The notes under the pieces were generated by a model. That model searched no databases and was not told the DNA's origin. It saw only the letters and a program-made list of their open reading frames with translations. A stretch of DNA of 34,031 nt from the NCBI GenBank assembly GCA_001970955.1, contig MPUH01000802.1:1-34031 (forward strand). Reading direction: 5' to 3'. Source of the stretch: Stentor coeruleus. Taxonomy: Eukaryota > Ciliophora > Heterotrichea > Heterotrichida > Stentoridae. Position numbers and translations under genes: made by a program. Positions 9,164 through 21,016 of the stretch are shown one piece after another (position 1 is the first letter of the stretch; every line of letters starts with the position of its first letter).

Positions 9164-10683
9164 GTTAAAAGAAAAAGAAAAATTTAACATTGAAAAATGA
9201 AAGTTGTAAGAAAATTTTGATGATTTTTTATGATAAAAAGATATGTAATTATGAAATTAAGTGATAATTGTATTAACTAAATAGCAAATATAAAGTTTTT
9301 ATCATTTTTCTAATAACTTAGTAATGTAAATATTAGTATTTTGTATTTCAAAAATAGGGTATTTCTATTATAAAACCTTATTTTTAATTCAATTATATAT
9401 TATCGTAAAAAACCTTAAGTATATTAGAATAATTGTATGATAAATGCTTACTAATTTTGTATAAGGCTTATAGTTAGAATTATTAAGACTAAAAAATTAG
9501 GAAATTATTATTGATTTATTATAGAAGATATTTTTAATAAACAATAAATAGTTTAAAGTTTTACTGCGAATTTTAATCCTTAATACTCTTATATCCTAAT
9601 ATAGTAAACAAAATGAACTCTTTTATATAGAAACTTACACAATTTAAATGAAGATTTAACTTCTAATAACTGAAATAATACAATTTTTTCATTTCTAATT
9701 AGCTTTCAAACCTTTTTGCTATTATGTAGAAGTTAGAATAATTATAGCATTCTGTATCTGAATTTAGATCCTTTTATTATTATATAAACTACACTGTTTA
9801 TAATTTATTACAATATTTGTAATATAAATTACTTCAATATTAAGCTAAAGTCTTATAACAAATTTAATTCATATTAAAACACAAAATTGCATCATTTTTA
9901 CTAAATATTTTACACAAAAATATATAAGATTATACAGATTACTATATAAATATTATAAGAAAATCCAATCTTTTATATTATTTTTTTACTGTTCAACTGT
10001 TGAAAATATATAAAAGCCAAACAGTTAAGATTTTTTTGCAAATATAATTCTAAGATATAAAAGAAGGTTAAATAAAAATCAGTCTAAGGGTATATTAAGA
10101 TAATATATATTTTCTAGATTAAAAAAGATTTGCATAAGGGATGTGATGATCTGGTGGAAGATAGATTTTATAGGATAACTGAATACTTGTTAAATGTAAT
10201 AATATCATAAAGCTGAATTCAAAATATTTTTATTCCTTCAACTTTTTGATGAAATAATGTATTGTAGTTCAAAATATTTTTAGTATTTTATTAAGATAAA
10301 CTTGATATTTTTTATAATAATACAAAATTTATAGTCTGAACTGATGTAACTTATAATTTAAACACAAGCCTAGTTTTAAATGCATATATAATATTAAATA
10401 TATTCTTTAATCACACAATTTCTCATAATATTATTATACTAACTCATCAGTTTCCTACTTTTTTACTTAATTTTCTTATGATTCCCCAGAAACTTCCTAA
10501 ACCATATCTCCAATTTCTTTCCACTAAAAATCCAACCTTTTTTAACCTTCACCATAATATTCCCTCACAATCCCAAATAAATTTCCCTTAAAAATAAAAA
10601 AAATCATCCTTCCCAAGTTCTTCCATTAATCAAAGATCCTATCTGCACTTAAAAACAATATTTTCTTACACTATTTAAAAAAG
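9164..10683. other. long intergenic region, no gene seen
   Basis: About 1.5 kb of very AT-rich DNA between the importin 5' end and the kinase pseudogene. It has many TATA-like and poly-A/T stretches but no convincing ORF. A 27-codon open piece around 10129-10209 has coding-like residues but no support. The last 250 bases before 10684 are C-rich and G-poor, the usual 5'-flank composition for a plus-strand gene here. Confidence 0.5.
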
Positions 10684-12420
<1,737 letters not shown>

Positions 12421-12892
12421 TTCAACCACAGCAGTTATAATCGAATATTTAAGTCCCCTCAAACAATAAAATACTCAGAAAAAACTTTAGAACTTTAAAT
12501 AAAAACTGATGCGTTTTTGTTGAATTTTATGCAAATTTATTTAATGTGTTAATAGTTGAAGTATTTTTAACCTTTAGTATATTAGAAAACAACCAAATGA
12601 TACGATATAAGAATTTTTGATTTATTTTGAATGAAAACGCGCGTATTTTATAAGAAAAATGAGGGTTTTATAGTTTAGGAGATGATGCAAAAGTGGATAA
12701 GGGTGATAAATCATAATTTTTTGCATTGGATTTATGAATTGCTAAAATGCTTATTTGATTCAAAACTTTATATATTCCTAATATCTTATAATGATAAATT
12801 ATAATCAATATTTTAATTTAGATCAGTATAATAAAAACTAGCATCCTAAATATCATAATCTAAACTTATTATAAATCTTTTAAACTTAAAAA
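12421..12892. other. convergent intergenic region, no gene seen
   Basis: This 470-base spacer lies between the end of the kinase relic and the 3' end of the S1/P1 nuclease gene. The DNA is AT-rich, with no ORF or clear repeat. Strand bias is G-rich around 12640-12730 and becomes C-richer near 12840. Confidence 0.5.
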
Positions 12893-13774
12893 CTAATAAT
12901 ATAATTCCACCTGAGTAAATGGAGTAAGAGCTGATACTAAATAATCAGTGAGCCTATACCCAGAAAGGGTAATCTGCTTCATAACAATCTGCCTTGCTAA
13001 AGCTACATACTCAGGACTAGGTGTCTGTCCAACTTCAATACCATTATAAACATAATCAATCGCTAGCATATAAGCATCAAGTGTCCAAGAAGTTAAGCTT
13101 TTTGATTGCAACTCATACCTCAAATCCTCTCTAGTATAATTCCCAGTATACCACTGAGCTAACTGGTCTAAAGTTTCCCAACTACTACTGCTAAGTGGTC
13201 TTGGTAAATCAGTTTCCAGCATGCCAATAGCAGAATCCCATAGTTTATGCAAATTGTTAACATTCTCATCATAAACGATCTTAAAAGAATTCCCCCCATA
13301 GTCACTATTAGGAAAAGAATAACTAAACAAAGTTGTATCATGTAATGGTTGATGAATATCCCCAAAAAAGTGCACTAAAAACCTTAAAGCTAATGATTTT
13401 TCTAATGGAGCAGTAACTGATGCTATTAAAGTGTTGTTAAAATTTGATATGGCCCATACAATATTATCAGTTGGGGTTGGATCTATTGATAAACCTTGAG
13501 GATTATAAGGTTTATCTATATAATGAAGGGTATTGGCTTCATTAAATTTATTAACTTTTAAATCGTCGGCCCAACAGGAGGTTTCAGTTAAAGTATTGGC
13601 TATATTTCCGGTCAGATCACCATTTAAAGGACCAAGAATACTTTGTACTGTATTGTAGATGGAAGGGTATTTTTGCATTAATTCGACTTGGGCTATATAT
13701 GCACCAAGCATATGCCCTGTACACCACCATGCATTACAGATACTGAGGAGAGATAGGATTAAAGGCCCTTTCAT
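12893..13774 (-). CDS. secreted S1/P1-type zinc-dependent nuclease
   Basis: A 293-residue protein. A short signal peptide (residues 1-15, ending C-N-A) would leave Trp16 as the mature N-terminus, which is required in this family because the terminal amine binds zinc. All the family zinc ligands are present: W16, H21 (W-W-C-T-G-H), D70 (W-A-D), H84 (L-H-Y-I-D), H135/D139/H145 (H-F-F-G-D-I-H-Q-P-L-H), and H176/D180 (H-K-L-W-D). By analogy with nuclease P1, the trinuclear zinc site cleaves single-stranded DNA and RNA to 5'-mononucleotides and can remove 3' phosphates. In a feeding ciliate a phagosomal or secreted digestive role is likely (inference). Several N-x-S/T sites suggest glycosylation. 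The length is normal for the family, the frame is intact, and it ends in TAG. Confidence 0.95.
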   Translation of the reverse strand: MKGPLILSLLSICNAWWCTGHMLGAYIAQVELMQKYPSIYNTVQSILGPLNGDLTGNIANTLTETSCWADDLKVNKFNEANTLHYIDKPYNPQGLSIDPTPTDNIVWAISNFNNTLIASVTAPLEKSLALRFLVHFFGDIHQPLHDTTLFSYSFPNSDYGGNSFKIVYDENVNNLHKLWDSAIGMLETDLPRPLSSSSWETLDQLAQWYTGNYTREDLRYELQSKSLTSWTLDAYMLAIDYVYNGIEVGQTPSPEYVALARQIVMKQITLSGYRLTDYLVSALTPFTQVELYY

Positions 13775-14943
13775 TTTTATATGCTATTTGGATTGATCTT
13801 ATCCATAAGATTAATGGAGAGGGATATTAGGATTGAGATTAACTATAAGGTTTGTCCTTGAGAAAAGAGATGTTAGAAAGGGTGTATGATTAAATGTGAT
13901 TTGAATAATTAAAACTTTTCTGATTTCTGATTGCATTTCAAAACAAAGAAATGAAGCTGGATAAAAGTTTTTGTAGAGAGTTGCTAAGAAAAGCATATGT
14001 TAAATAATTTTCATATGAATTAAAGCGTGGATTATAAGATTTTATTTGATAGGATTTTTATCTTAAAGTTAAATATTATAATAATAATTTTCTTTTATTA
14101 GATTTATGCATAGCTTAAATATTTGATTTTTTTAAGTGGAATGATTATACTTTTTATATATAGGAAGGGGAAGTGATAAGAGAAATTGAATATTCTTATG
14201 GAGTAACCATAAGAATTGGTTTTATACAATATAAAATATGCAGGGATAACAAAAGATAGTAGAAAATCTAACTAAAATAATACATATGAATTAAATGTTA
14301 AAACTGGTGAAGAAATTCATGTAGTTAAATCTGATCACATACATAATGACTGTAATAATTATAACTTCTATAAATTTATCGTCATATTTTAGGCATATCC
14401 AGAGATTTATTATATTCAAAACCTATAAGCTCATCGTCTCTAACATTTTTTTTAGCATAAATTAGGATTTAGAAATCCACAACTTAACTTTAGAGTTTTG
14501 TAATAATTATTATCTTTCCATATAAAAATGCATAAAGTTTAGCTAGTTTTATGTATTTATTACAGAAATTAGAAAAAAAATTTACCATATATTGAAATCT
14601 AAAAATAGGAAAAGCTTATTTGAATTGTTATGATAAATATATATACACAAGCAAAAAATAAAACATAAATCGTATAGAATTATTCTAAAGCAAAGAGAAT
14701 ACTATACTTATTTATAAACAATAACCAATACCCAAAACTTATTTTAGGAAAAACAATTTAATAAGTTGCATTTCTTATCACTAAATTCTAAATTTTGGGT
14801 GATGTTAGGCAGAACTCTTGCATCCCTAAGAGCTCCCAGGACTAAAAAAATAAAATAAAAATTTTTGTCGGATACTTAAATCGATCTTTCCACCAGCTTT
14901 ACTAGACCTGTAGGGTGAGGTAAATGATCATAAACCATTTTAA
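13775..14943. other. long intergenic region, no gene seen
   Basis: The first 280 bases, which are the 5' flank of the nuclease gene, are G-rich on the plus strand. The rest is AT-rich. From about 14800 the composition rises and short coding-like pieces appear (for example L-L-D-L and G-E-V-N-D-H-K-P-F), separated by in-frame TAA and TAG. They lead into the fragment at 14944-15114. No RNA gene is recognised. Confidence 0.45.
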
Positions 14944-15114
14944 GTATATAAAACTATTGAAAATAAAGCTCAAGGTATCAGTGGAGAAGTAAAAGCTGTA
15001 AGTGAAGAATTGAAGACTAGCATTAATAATCTCAACAATAGAGTAGAAAACATGGAAATTTTTTCTAATATTCAAGGATGCATTGAATTAGTTTTGAAAA
15101 TCCTCAATAAATAA
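14944..15114 (+). pseudogene. short coding-like relic, predicted coiled coil
   Basis: A 56-codon frame is open between TAA at 14941 and TAA at 15112. It has no ATG near its start. The residues form an amphipathic, Glu/Lys/Asn-rich helix (G-E-V-K-A-V-S-E-E-L-K-T-S-I-N-N-L) with heptad spacing. Upstream, the same frame stays protein-like to about 14809 but is cut by TAG and TAA codons. I read it as the tail of a decayed gene. The family is not recognised. Confidence 0.35.
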
Positions 15115-15733
15115 TTAACTAGATTGTTTAAAACTTTATTGTCGTAGAAAAACCTTTATAAAGTAAAATCAGAATGTTTAATAAGATTCTCTTAGAAAAC
15201 TTAAAAAATAAAATCGTTCGACAGATTTTTCCTGAAATTTAGCATCATATAATGCAATAAAAAAGGATTAATTTTTGTGTCAGGGGGAATTTCTTCCAAA
15301 TACGCTATTAACTTTTTTCATATTTACTAGATAAAATTTTCTAATAAAGTCAGATAAAACTTATATGCAAATAGATGTATTTCTTTAAGTATTAATACTT
15401 TCTATATTTTGTATATTAGATTAACAAAATTTATAATAATCAATAATTAAACAGTCACACACTCCACTATTTATCTTATCTTTGGCAAAATTTTATAAGA
15501 TATTTTCTTTTCAATAAGAAACTTTTTAGATAGTCTAAAAATCATGCGGTGGAAAGATTTAGTTTTTAATCAGAGTAATATTGTATATTTATGAATATTA
15601 TATAATATATTAATCAAACAAAAATCTATTGTATTTGCTAATCCACAATAAAAATTCAATAAAATTTACTCATAAACTCAATCTCTGCATTAAAAAATCT
15701 TAATCTTATATTCCATATTCAAAAAATCATTAA
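15115..15733. other. intergenic region, no gene seen
   Basis: About 620 bases of AT-rich DNA downstream of the Lys/Glu-rich gene on the minus strand. No ORF, hairpin or repeat stands out. Confidence 0.5.
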
Positions 15734-16882
15734 CTATTTATTTGCTGACCTTTTTCTATTCTTACTAACCCTTTTATGCTTGCTCGTCCCTTTTTTAACA
15801 ATAGTCGCAGTTTTTTTTACCATAAAATCCACATCTTTTTCTGCTGATTTTCGTTCATTTCTCCTCTCAGTCTTCAATTTTTTCATCTCATCCTCAGGTT
15901 TAGGTTTCCAAATAAACTTCTTATGAATTTTAACTTTCTTTTTAAAAGTTTTTATCGAAGGTATAGGTTCAATTTCTTCACTCTCTTCATTCATATAAAT
16001 ATTTTCCTCATCTTCTTCATTTTCTTCAAAGCTTTTTTCTCTTTCTTTATTTCTACTAGTTCGAATCTCATTTTTTCCCATTCTATCAATCTTTATATTA
16101 CTCTCTTCATTTCTATCAATCCTCTTATCTTTCCATTCTTTCCTATCATCATTTCTTCCTTTCAAAGTTTTCACCTCGCTTTTTTTCTCTTTCAATTCTT
16201 TTTCATCATTATTTTTCAGATTCTCTTCCTTATTATCAACACTTATCATATTCTCTTTTTTCTTATCACTACCTATCTCATCTTTTTCTTCAACATCATG
16301 ATTTTTCTCTTTCCATTCATTTTTCCTATCACTTCTTATCTCATCCCCTTCATTTCCCCCTTTTCTCTCTCTTCTCTCTTTTTTTCTATCACTTTTTATC
16401 TCATCCGATTCTCTTTTATCATTCTTTCCCACTTTAAGCTGAATTTTTTTTAAAGAAACTGGATACTTATCAACATTTGTTGTAAATTTTTCTAAACCTT
16501 CTAAAAGCTTATTAATACTATCAATACATTTCTGATCTTTTGGTAAATCTAAATACCTAATATATAAAAATCTTGTATATTCAGCTAGTGTTGGTTTAAC
16601 TCTTGATATAAAATTCACATTTTTGCATACTGATTTCATAGAACAGTTGCTACATGCATTCTTTTCAGGAATTTCTAAAGCATTTCTTAGTATTTTCGAT
16701 ATGCGGATGTTGTTTGAGTCAAGATTTCCTTTATTTAAAGGGCAAGGTAAAGAGGCAAGGGATTTAAGGTCTTCTTGGCTGAAATAGTTTGTGTAGTTCA
16801 TTAGTTTGTAGTTGTAGAGATTGTGAGAAATAAGAAATGATTTTACTGATTTCAGGCTTGGGTTCGGCCCGAAAAGCTTCAT
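15734..16882 (-). CDS. Lys/Glu-rich protein with N-terminal Cys cluster, unknown function
   Basis: A 382-residue protein in two parts. Residues 1-150 look folded and contain a Cys cluster: C47, then C77-x2-C80-x5-C86 (A-C-S-N-C-S-M-K-S-V-C), which could bind zinc or an Fe-S centre. Residues 150-382 are extremely charged (Lys, Glu, Asp, Arg) and probably disordered. They include three degenerate 20-residue repeats beginning D-E-I-(K/R/G)-S-D-(R/K)-K near residues 160, 180 and 201, also seen as DNA repeats of about 60 bases at 16268-16400. The C-terminus is basic (K-H-K-R-V-S-K-N-R-K-R), as in RNA-binding or nucleolar proteins. A second minus-strand ORF starts at 16967 in another frame and overlaps the N-terminus. 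I found no 15-nt intron joining them, so I keep the ATG at 16882. Confidence 0.7.
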   Translation of the reverse strand: MKLFGPNPSLKSVKSFLISHNLYNYKLMNYTNYFSQEDLKSLASLPCPLNKGNLDSNNIRISKILRNALEIPEKNACSNCSMKSVCKNVNFISRVKPTLAEYTRFLYIRYLDLPKDQKCIDSINKLLEGLEKFTTNVDKYPVSLKKIQLKVGKNDKRESDEIKSDRKKERRERKGGNEGDEIRSDRKNEWKEKNHDVEEKDEIGSDKKKENMISVDNKEENLKNNDEKELKEKKSEVKTLKGRNDDRKEWKDKRIDRNEESNIKIDRMGKNEIRTSRNKEREKSFEENEEDEENIYMNEESEEIEPIPSIKTFKKKVKIHKKFIWKPKPEDEMKKLKTERRNERKSAEKDVDFMVKKTATIVKKGTSKHKRVSKNRKRSANK

Positions 16883-16967
16883 TTTTGATTAGATTTTGAT
16901 TGAATTTGGATAATGGAATAGTGGAATTTTTAATATGAAAAGTAGGAAATTTTAAGAATTTTGGCAT

Positions 16968-17460
16968 AAAATGTTGTTGTGTATAAAAATATTATAAAAA
17001 TATTTGCCTGTTTTTTATTTTATTTAATATGAATATGAATATGTGAATAATAACTAGGCTGAAATAATTATTATCATTTTTCTATGCTAAAATCCTTCTT
17101 AGATTATTTAATTATAATATTATATTTATGTAATATTTTATCTTAACATATAATATTCTTGGCATTTACTTAACCTTTTCATCCTCACGACAACGTAAAA
17201 ATTCATGGCAAACTACCCAAAAAAACTTGAAAGTTATATGCATTTCTTATATCAAAAAGCTATATTCTGCTTGGTTTTAATATTTATTTAGTTTTCTCCA
17301 CAACAATCATTAGACTGATTTTCAACCTAATGAAAATTACCCAATTTACCTTAAAACATAATTTTCTCATAAAAATCCTTCATTTGCCAAACCCTTTGCT
17401 ATTTTTCTGGTATCTTAATAACATTAAATATGGACAAGGGGAAACTCATAAACAAAAAAC
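16968..17460. other. divergent intergenic region
   Basis: About 490 bases between the 5' end of the Lys/Glu-rich gene and the relic region at 17461. No gene is seen. The plus strand is G-leaning just upstream of the minus gene and becomes C-rich and G-poor from about 17160 to 17460, like the 5' flank of a plus-strand gene. Confidence 0.45.
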
Positions 17461-18115
17461 ATGAAAACAAAATCTAGACAACAAGAAAATCAAAGTTTGA
17501 ATACAATTCTACTACAAAAATACACCTCAACAAGCCTCTGTCAATCTGATTTAAAAAAATATCAATTCGAAGATATAAAAACAAAATCTGTTAAAGAATG
17601 CATTCAAGATAAAATCAGTTCAAACCGAAAAAACATTTTCATAAAAATAAAGAAAATTCTAAGATAAAAAAGGGAAAGTTTTATAAGAATCAAAACTAAA
17701 AATCATGAAAATACAAGAAAGTTTAAAAAAATTAGCAGTTTTTATTGTAGACTCAAAGTTGGATAATGAAGAGTTTGGGGTTAGAGAAAATTTGATTAAG
17801 ATACAGAGGAATTTTAATTAGATAGACAATAATTTTAAAGATATCAGTTTTGTGTAAGGAAATAAGATTGTGATTAAGAAGATGAGTATTTTAAAAGTCA
17901 CAGATTGAAGAAATATATAGAGTGCTGAGTAAAAGTTAGGAGAAGAAGATGGTTATGATTTATTTCAGTAATTCGTTTGAGACTAGTGTAGAATTTTCAA
18001 AGGATTGAAAAGCAGTTTTTGAAGTGTTGAAAAATATGAGAAAAAATATAAAAGAGAATTGATTTTTTGTGGGATGATTGCTTAAGCATACTATGAGGAA
18101 AGTTATTAAAATTTA
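17461..18115 (+). pseudogene. probable decayed gene, family not recognised
   Basis: A 68-residue ATG ORF (17461-17667) is followed by a 38-residue ATG ORF (17705-17821) and then by coding-like pieces in changing frames. One piece at 17949-18074 (Y-F-S-N-S-F-E-T-S-V-E-F-S-K-D, then K-A-V-F-E-V-L-K-N-M) is cut only by TGA codons at 18006, 18060 and 18075. The first ORF has the hydrophilic, Lys/Gln-rich look of a real N-terminus and sits behind a G-poor flank like those of real genes here. The pieces could be one gene broken by stops and frameshifts. Alternatively, only the 68-residue ORF is real. I do not recognise any domain. Confidence 0.4.
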
Positions 18116-18659
18116 AAGTTAATATTATTATATTATTTGTGTATGAATGTAAAATTTAATTAGAAATAAACATTTGTATGATAAGATTTTCTGAAGATTG
18201 TAATAATTATAACTTTAATTAATAATCTAGTAAATGTAAAAAAAAAAAATATGAAGCCATATAAAGCAAATATCGTCATAATTATAATTATAATCATCAT
18301 ATAAAAGTGCAGATAAACCTATAACACTTCTTATTCCAAATAAGTATCTGTATTCAAAACTTCAATCTAAATCCCTTAATACAAAAAAAAAAACTTTATA
18401 TCGTATTTTCTCCAAGCCATAATCTCAAAAGCACCAAATCACCATGACCTCATCAAAATCATAATTCCTAACAAAAAAAGTAAATCCTCTCAATATCCCT
18501 CCATGACAATTCTTTTTTCTAAGTCTTCAAAACCACAAAAATCAAAAATTTTCCCTATTCAAACTCTAAAAAATCTTCCCATCATACAAACCCTCATCCT
18601 CAACTTTAATAATTCTTATATCAAATCTAAAATCTAAAAACCTAAACACACCCTAATAA
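18116..18659. other. 5' flank of the E-L-D-G-C-T-F-K-P protein gene
   Basis: No gene is seen in these 540 bases. From about 18300 to 18659 the plus strand is nearly free of G and rich in C and A, the strongest example of this bias in the window. Runs of 9-11 A occur near 18240 and 18385. Confidence 0.5.
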
Positions 18660-19559
18660 ATGGTAGACTATACGAATTCTTATATCAATTTAAAACAAAA
18701 CAATCTATGTTCAATCTCTGAATCATCAACAAGCTCCCGACAACTATGTAGCCCAAGAACTATCGAAGACATCTTAAGGCAAAAATACACTCAAAATCCT
18801 TACATTTCTAAAGAAAACTCATTAACAATGAATATTTCAAACCCTTCAGCACATCTCGAGCATGTTTTAGCTAACAGTCGCTTTGCCAAAAGATCAACCG
18901 AATCAGTCACTTCAGCAAATTCAGCAACACCACGATTCATGCCTAAACAAGCTCAAGTATCAATAAAAGATTTAGAAAAGCGCCTTAAAGACTCAAATCC
19001 AGGGAAAAGCTTTACTCAAAAAATCATCCCAAAAGAACATGCAAATATAGAAAGACCAGGTGTTACAAGAGCATCTCTTGATTTGATTCAGAAACTTAGA
19101 CAGGAAGTTAGGAATCGAAGTAATTTTTTAGAACCAGAAGAACCTCCAGATTTACTTGAAATGAATGTTTTAGAAAGAAATGCGTATTGGCTACAAGCTA
19201 AAAAGCAGAAAATTGAAGAACAGAGAAAGGCTAATAAAGATAAAGAATTAGATGGGTGTACTTTTAAGCCTGTTATATCGGCAAATAGGATGAGAACACC
19301 TATAAGTAGAAGGTCTAAGTCTCCTAATACGAGTTATTCGGTACAGTATGAGAGGAAAAGGAATTATAGGTCGAATTCTGTGGGGAAATTGTCATCAAGA
19401 TCAACACCTAAACTTATGAATCGTGAGGATATGTATGTGAGTCCTTATATACCAGCACAGATGTCGCCGAGCAATCAGTTTTATGGGCAAAAAGCTGGGT
19501 TTTTGAACAACTTTTTAGCTAGGGCTCAGCCAGGTATGGATTGCAGGTACTTAAAATAA
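18660..19559 (+). CDS. hydrophilic protein with E-L-D-G-C-T-F-K-P motif, unknown function
   Basis: A 299-residue protein, low-complexity at both ends (Ser, Asn, Thr, Arg). The ordered part is near residues 165-205: an N-A-Y-W helix, a charged helix K-K-Q-K-I-E-E-Q-R-K-A, then E-L-D-G-C-T-F-K-P-V-I. From general knowledge, this helix plus (D/E)-x-x-C-T-F-x-P layout recurs in many ciliate and other protist proteins that are often cytoskeletal. No specific function can be given. The C-terminal third is rich in S-R-S/S-P pairs that could be phosphorylated. There is no membrane segment. The ATG at 18660 directly follows a G-free flank, which supports the start. It is read in one exon to TAA. Confidence 0.75.
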   Translation: MVDYTNSYINLKQNNLCSISESSTSSRQLCSPRTIEDILRQKYTQNPYISKENSLTMNISNPSAHLEHVLANSRFAKRSTESVTSANSATPRFMPKQAQVSIKDLEKRLKDSNPGKSFTQKIIPKEHANIERPGVTRASLDLIQKLRQEVRNRSNFLEPEEPPDLLEMNVLERNAYWLQAKKQKIEEQRKANKDKELDGCTFKPVISANRMRTPISRRSKSPNTSYSVQYERKRNYRSNSVGKLSSRSTPKLMNREDMYVSPYIPAQMSPSNQFYGQKAGFLNNFLARAQPGMDCRYLK

Positions 19560-20361
19560 CAATCTATAATTAAAATTAAATAATTGTTGAATTTTCTCTA
19601 GAGAGCTTTGTGATATTACTTATAATGATGTAATTATTATATGTAATATTATTAATCAAAGGGTTGTTTGAATTTAAAAATATCATGTCTTGATTTTTAT
19701 TCTACGTGCTATTATTGGGGTGAATATTTTTATATTTAGATTGGATTTTGGTGAAAAGATGAGAAAGGGAAATATTTGACTTGCTAATTGGGGTTTTTAT
19801 AGAAAAACATAATATTTTTGGTTTTTTAGTGTAGAATCAGAATCTTAAACAAAGATGGTACTTAGGAAACCTATTATTTTTAAATATTTGCTGCTAATAT
19901 TGAATGCATGATGCAGAATCCAATTAAAAATCTCAAAAGAATCAAGTCCCAATACTTATTACTTTAACTACCTTTCAATTTAACCTAAACATAATTATAA
20001 TAATTAAAAACTATATAAAATTTTAATCAAAACGCACCATAATCTCCCATTCAATATTTGCACATCTTAAAAACTTCATTTCCAACCCAGCATCCATCGA
20101 CAATCCTCTCAATCACAAACCAGGATTTTTCCAAATAAAATCCTAAAGCCTTATCCAGTACCATTCAATATTTGCACATCTTAAAAACTTCATTTCCAAC
20201 CCAGCATCCATCGGCAATCTTCTCAATCACAAACCAGGATTTTTCCAAATAAAATCCTAAAACCTTATCCAGTACAAAATCTAATTCAAATTCTCTCAAC
20301 CCTGACTTTCTCTAACACCCAATCTTAACTTAAAAATATAAATCAAACTAATAATCAAACC
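19560..20361. other. convergent intergenic region with a 114-bp tandem repeat
   Basis: An 800-base spacer between two convergent genes, with no ORF of note. The left half (to about 19930) is G-rich and C-poor on the plus strand. The right half is C-rich and G-poor and includes the repeat at 20047-20274. Confidence 0.6.
20047..20274. repeat. 114-bp direct tandem repeat, two copies
   Basis: Bases 20047-20160 recur immediately at 20161-20274 with three substitutions (G for A, T for C and A for G in the second copy). No N lies between them. The copies are non-coding and sit just beyond the 3' end of the minus-strand gene at 20362. They could be a real tandem duplication or two alleles placed in series by the assembler. 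Confidence 0.95.
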
Positions 20362-20853
20362 CTAAAAAACATTAGGCTGATATCTATAAATATTTTCCTG
20401 TATAATTTCCCTATCTCTCATATCATCAAGAACTTTTTTCTCTAAACTCGAAGTTCTTCTTGCAATAGATGCTAAACGATTAGCTTCTTGTACTTCCCTA
20501 AGCCTTTGTTTTTTTTCCATTTCCTTTTGTCTTTCCATTTGAAGTATTATTTTCCTATGTTTTTCTATTGCCTCACTTTCTATATCAGATCTTCTTTTTT
20601 CTTCTAGGAATTTTTGTTCTTTCATGATTAATTGAAATTGGGCATCTAGACTTATACGAGCTTTAAGTTCAGATTTTTCTTGGGAACTGCCATAGAAGAC
20701 AACTCGACGATGTTCTTTTATTTTTTCCCTACGTTGTTTTATAGATCCAATACGAGATTGTTCAGCAGCATATTCTGAGTCAGATGAAGTATTATTCCGA
20801 CCGTTATAAGATTTTGTTTTTCTGAACATAATGTTACTTCTTGAATCTTGCAT
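20362..20853 (-). CDS. small coiled-coil protein, unknown function
   Basis: A 163-residue protein. Residues 1-35 are Ser/Asn-rich. From about residue 36 to 150 it is almost continuous charged helix (for example L-I-M-K-E-Q-K-F-L-E-E-K-R and M-E-R-Q-K-E-M-E-K-K-Q), consistent with one long coiled coil. It ends R-Y-Q-P-N-V-F. Proteins of this type are common in ciliate cortex and cilia, but no family is recognised. It is divergently arranged with the kinase at 21017, with only about 160 bases between the two start codons for both promoters. Confidence 0.72.
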   Translation of the reverse strand: MQDSRSNIMFRKTKSYNGRNNTSSDSEYAAEQSRIGSIKQRREKIKEHRRVVFYGSSQEKSELKARISLDAQFQLIMKEQKFLEEKRRSDIESEAIEKHRKIILQMERQKEMEKKQRLREVQEANRLASIARRTSSLEKKVLDDMRDREIIQENIYRYQPNVF

Positions 20854-21016
20854 GTTTATAAATGGTATTTTTATTGATTTTTAGGCTGATTTTTGTATTG
20901 GATATGCTTTTTTTATGTGTTTTATGAGCATTTTTTATTGTGGTAGAAGTTTTTAGTATAAAACTTGGATTTAGGATGGATTTTAAAGGGTGAAAATAAT
21001 TTTTTTATGAGGAAGT

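Noticed and set aside
13811..13996. 61-codon minus-strand ORF upstream of the nuclease
   Set aside because: It sits in the nuclease 5' flank with no coding signal beyond being open.
16059..16067. tRNA B-box-like gttcgaatc
   Set aside because: It lies inside a coding region and has no A box or cloverleaf around it.
15923..16453. 176-codon plus-strand ORF
   Set aside because: It is the antisense of the Lys/Glu repeat tail, and its Phe/Ile/Ser-rich product is what such antisense would give.
16764..16967. Upstream ORF as a mitochondrial presequence exon of the Cys-cluster protein
   Set aside because: It is in another frame, overlaps the N-terminus, and no 15-16-nt GT..AG unit joins the two.
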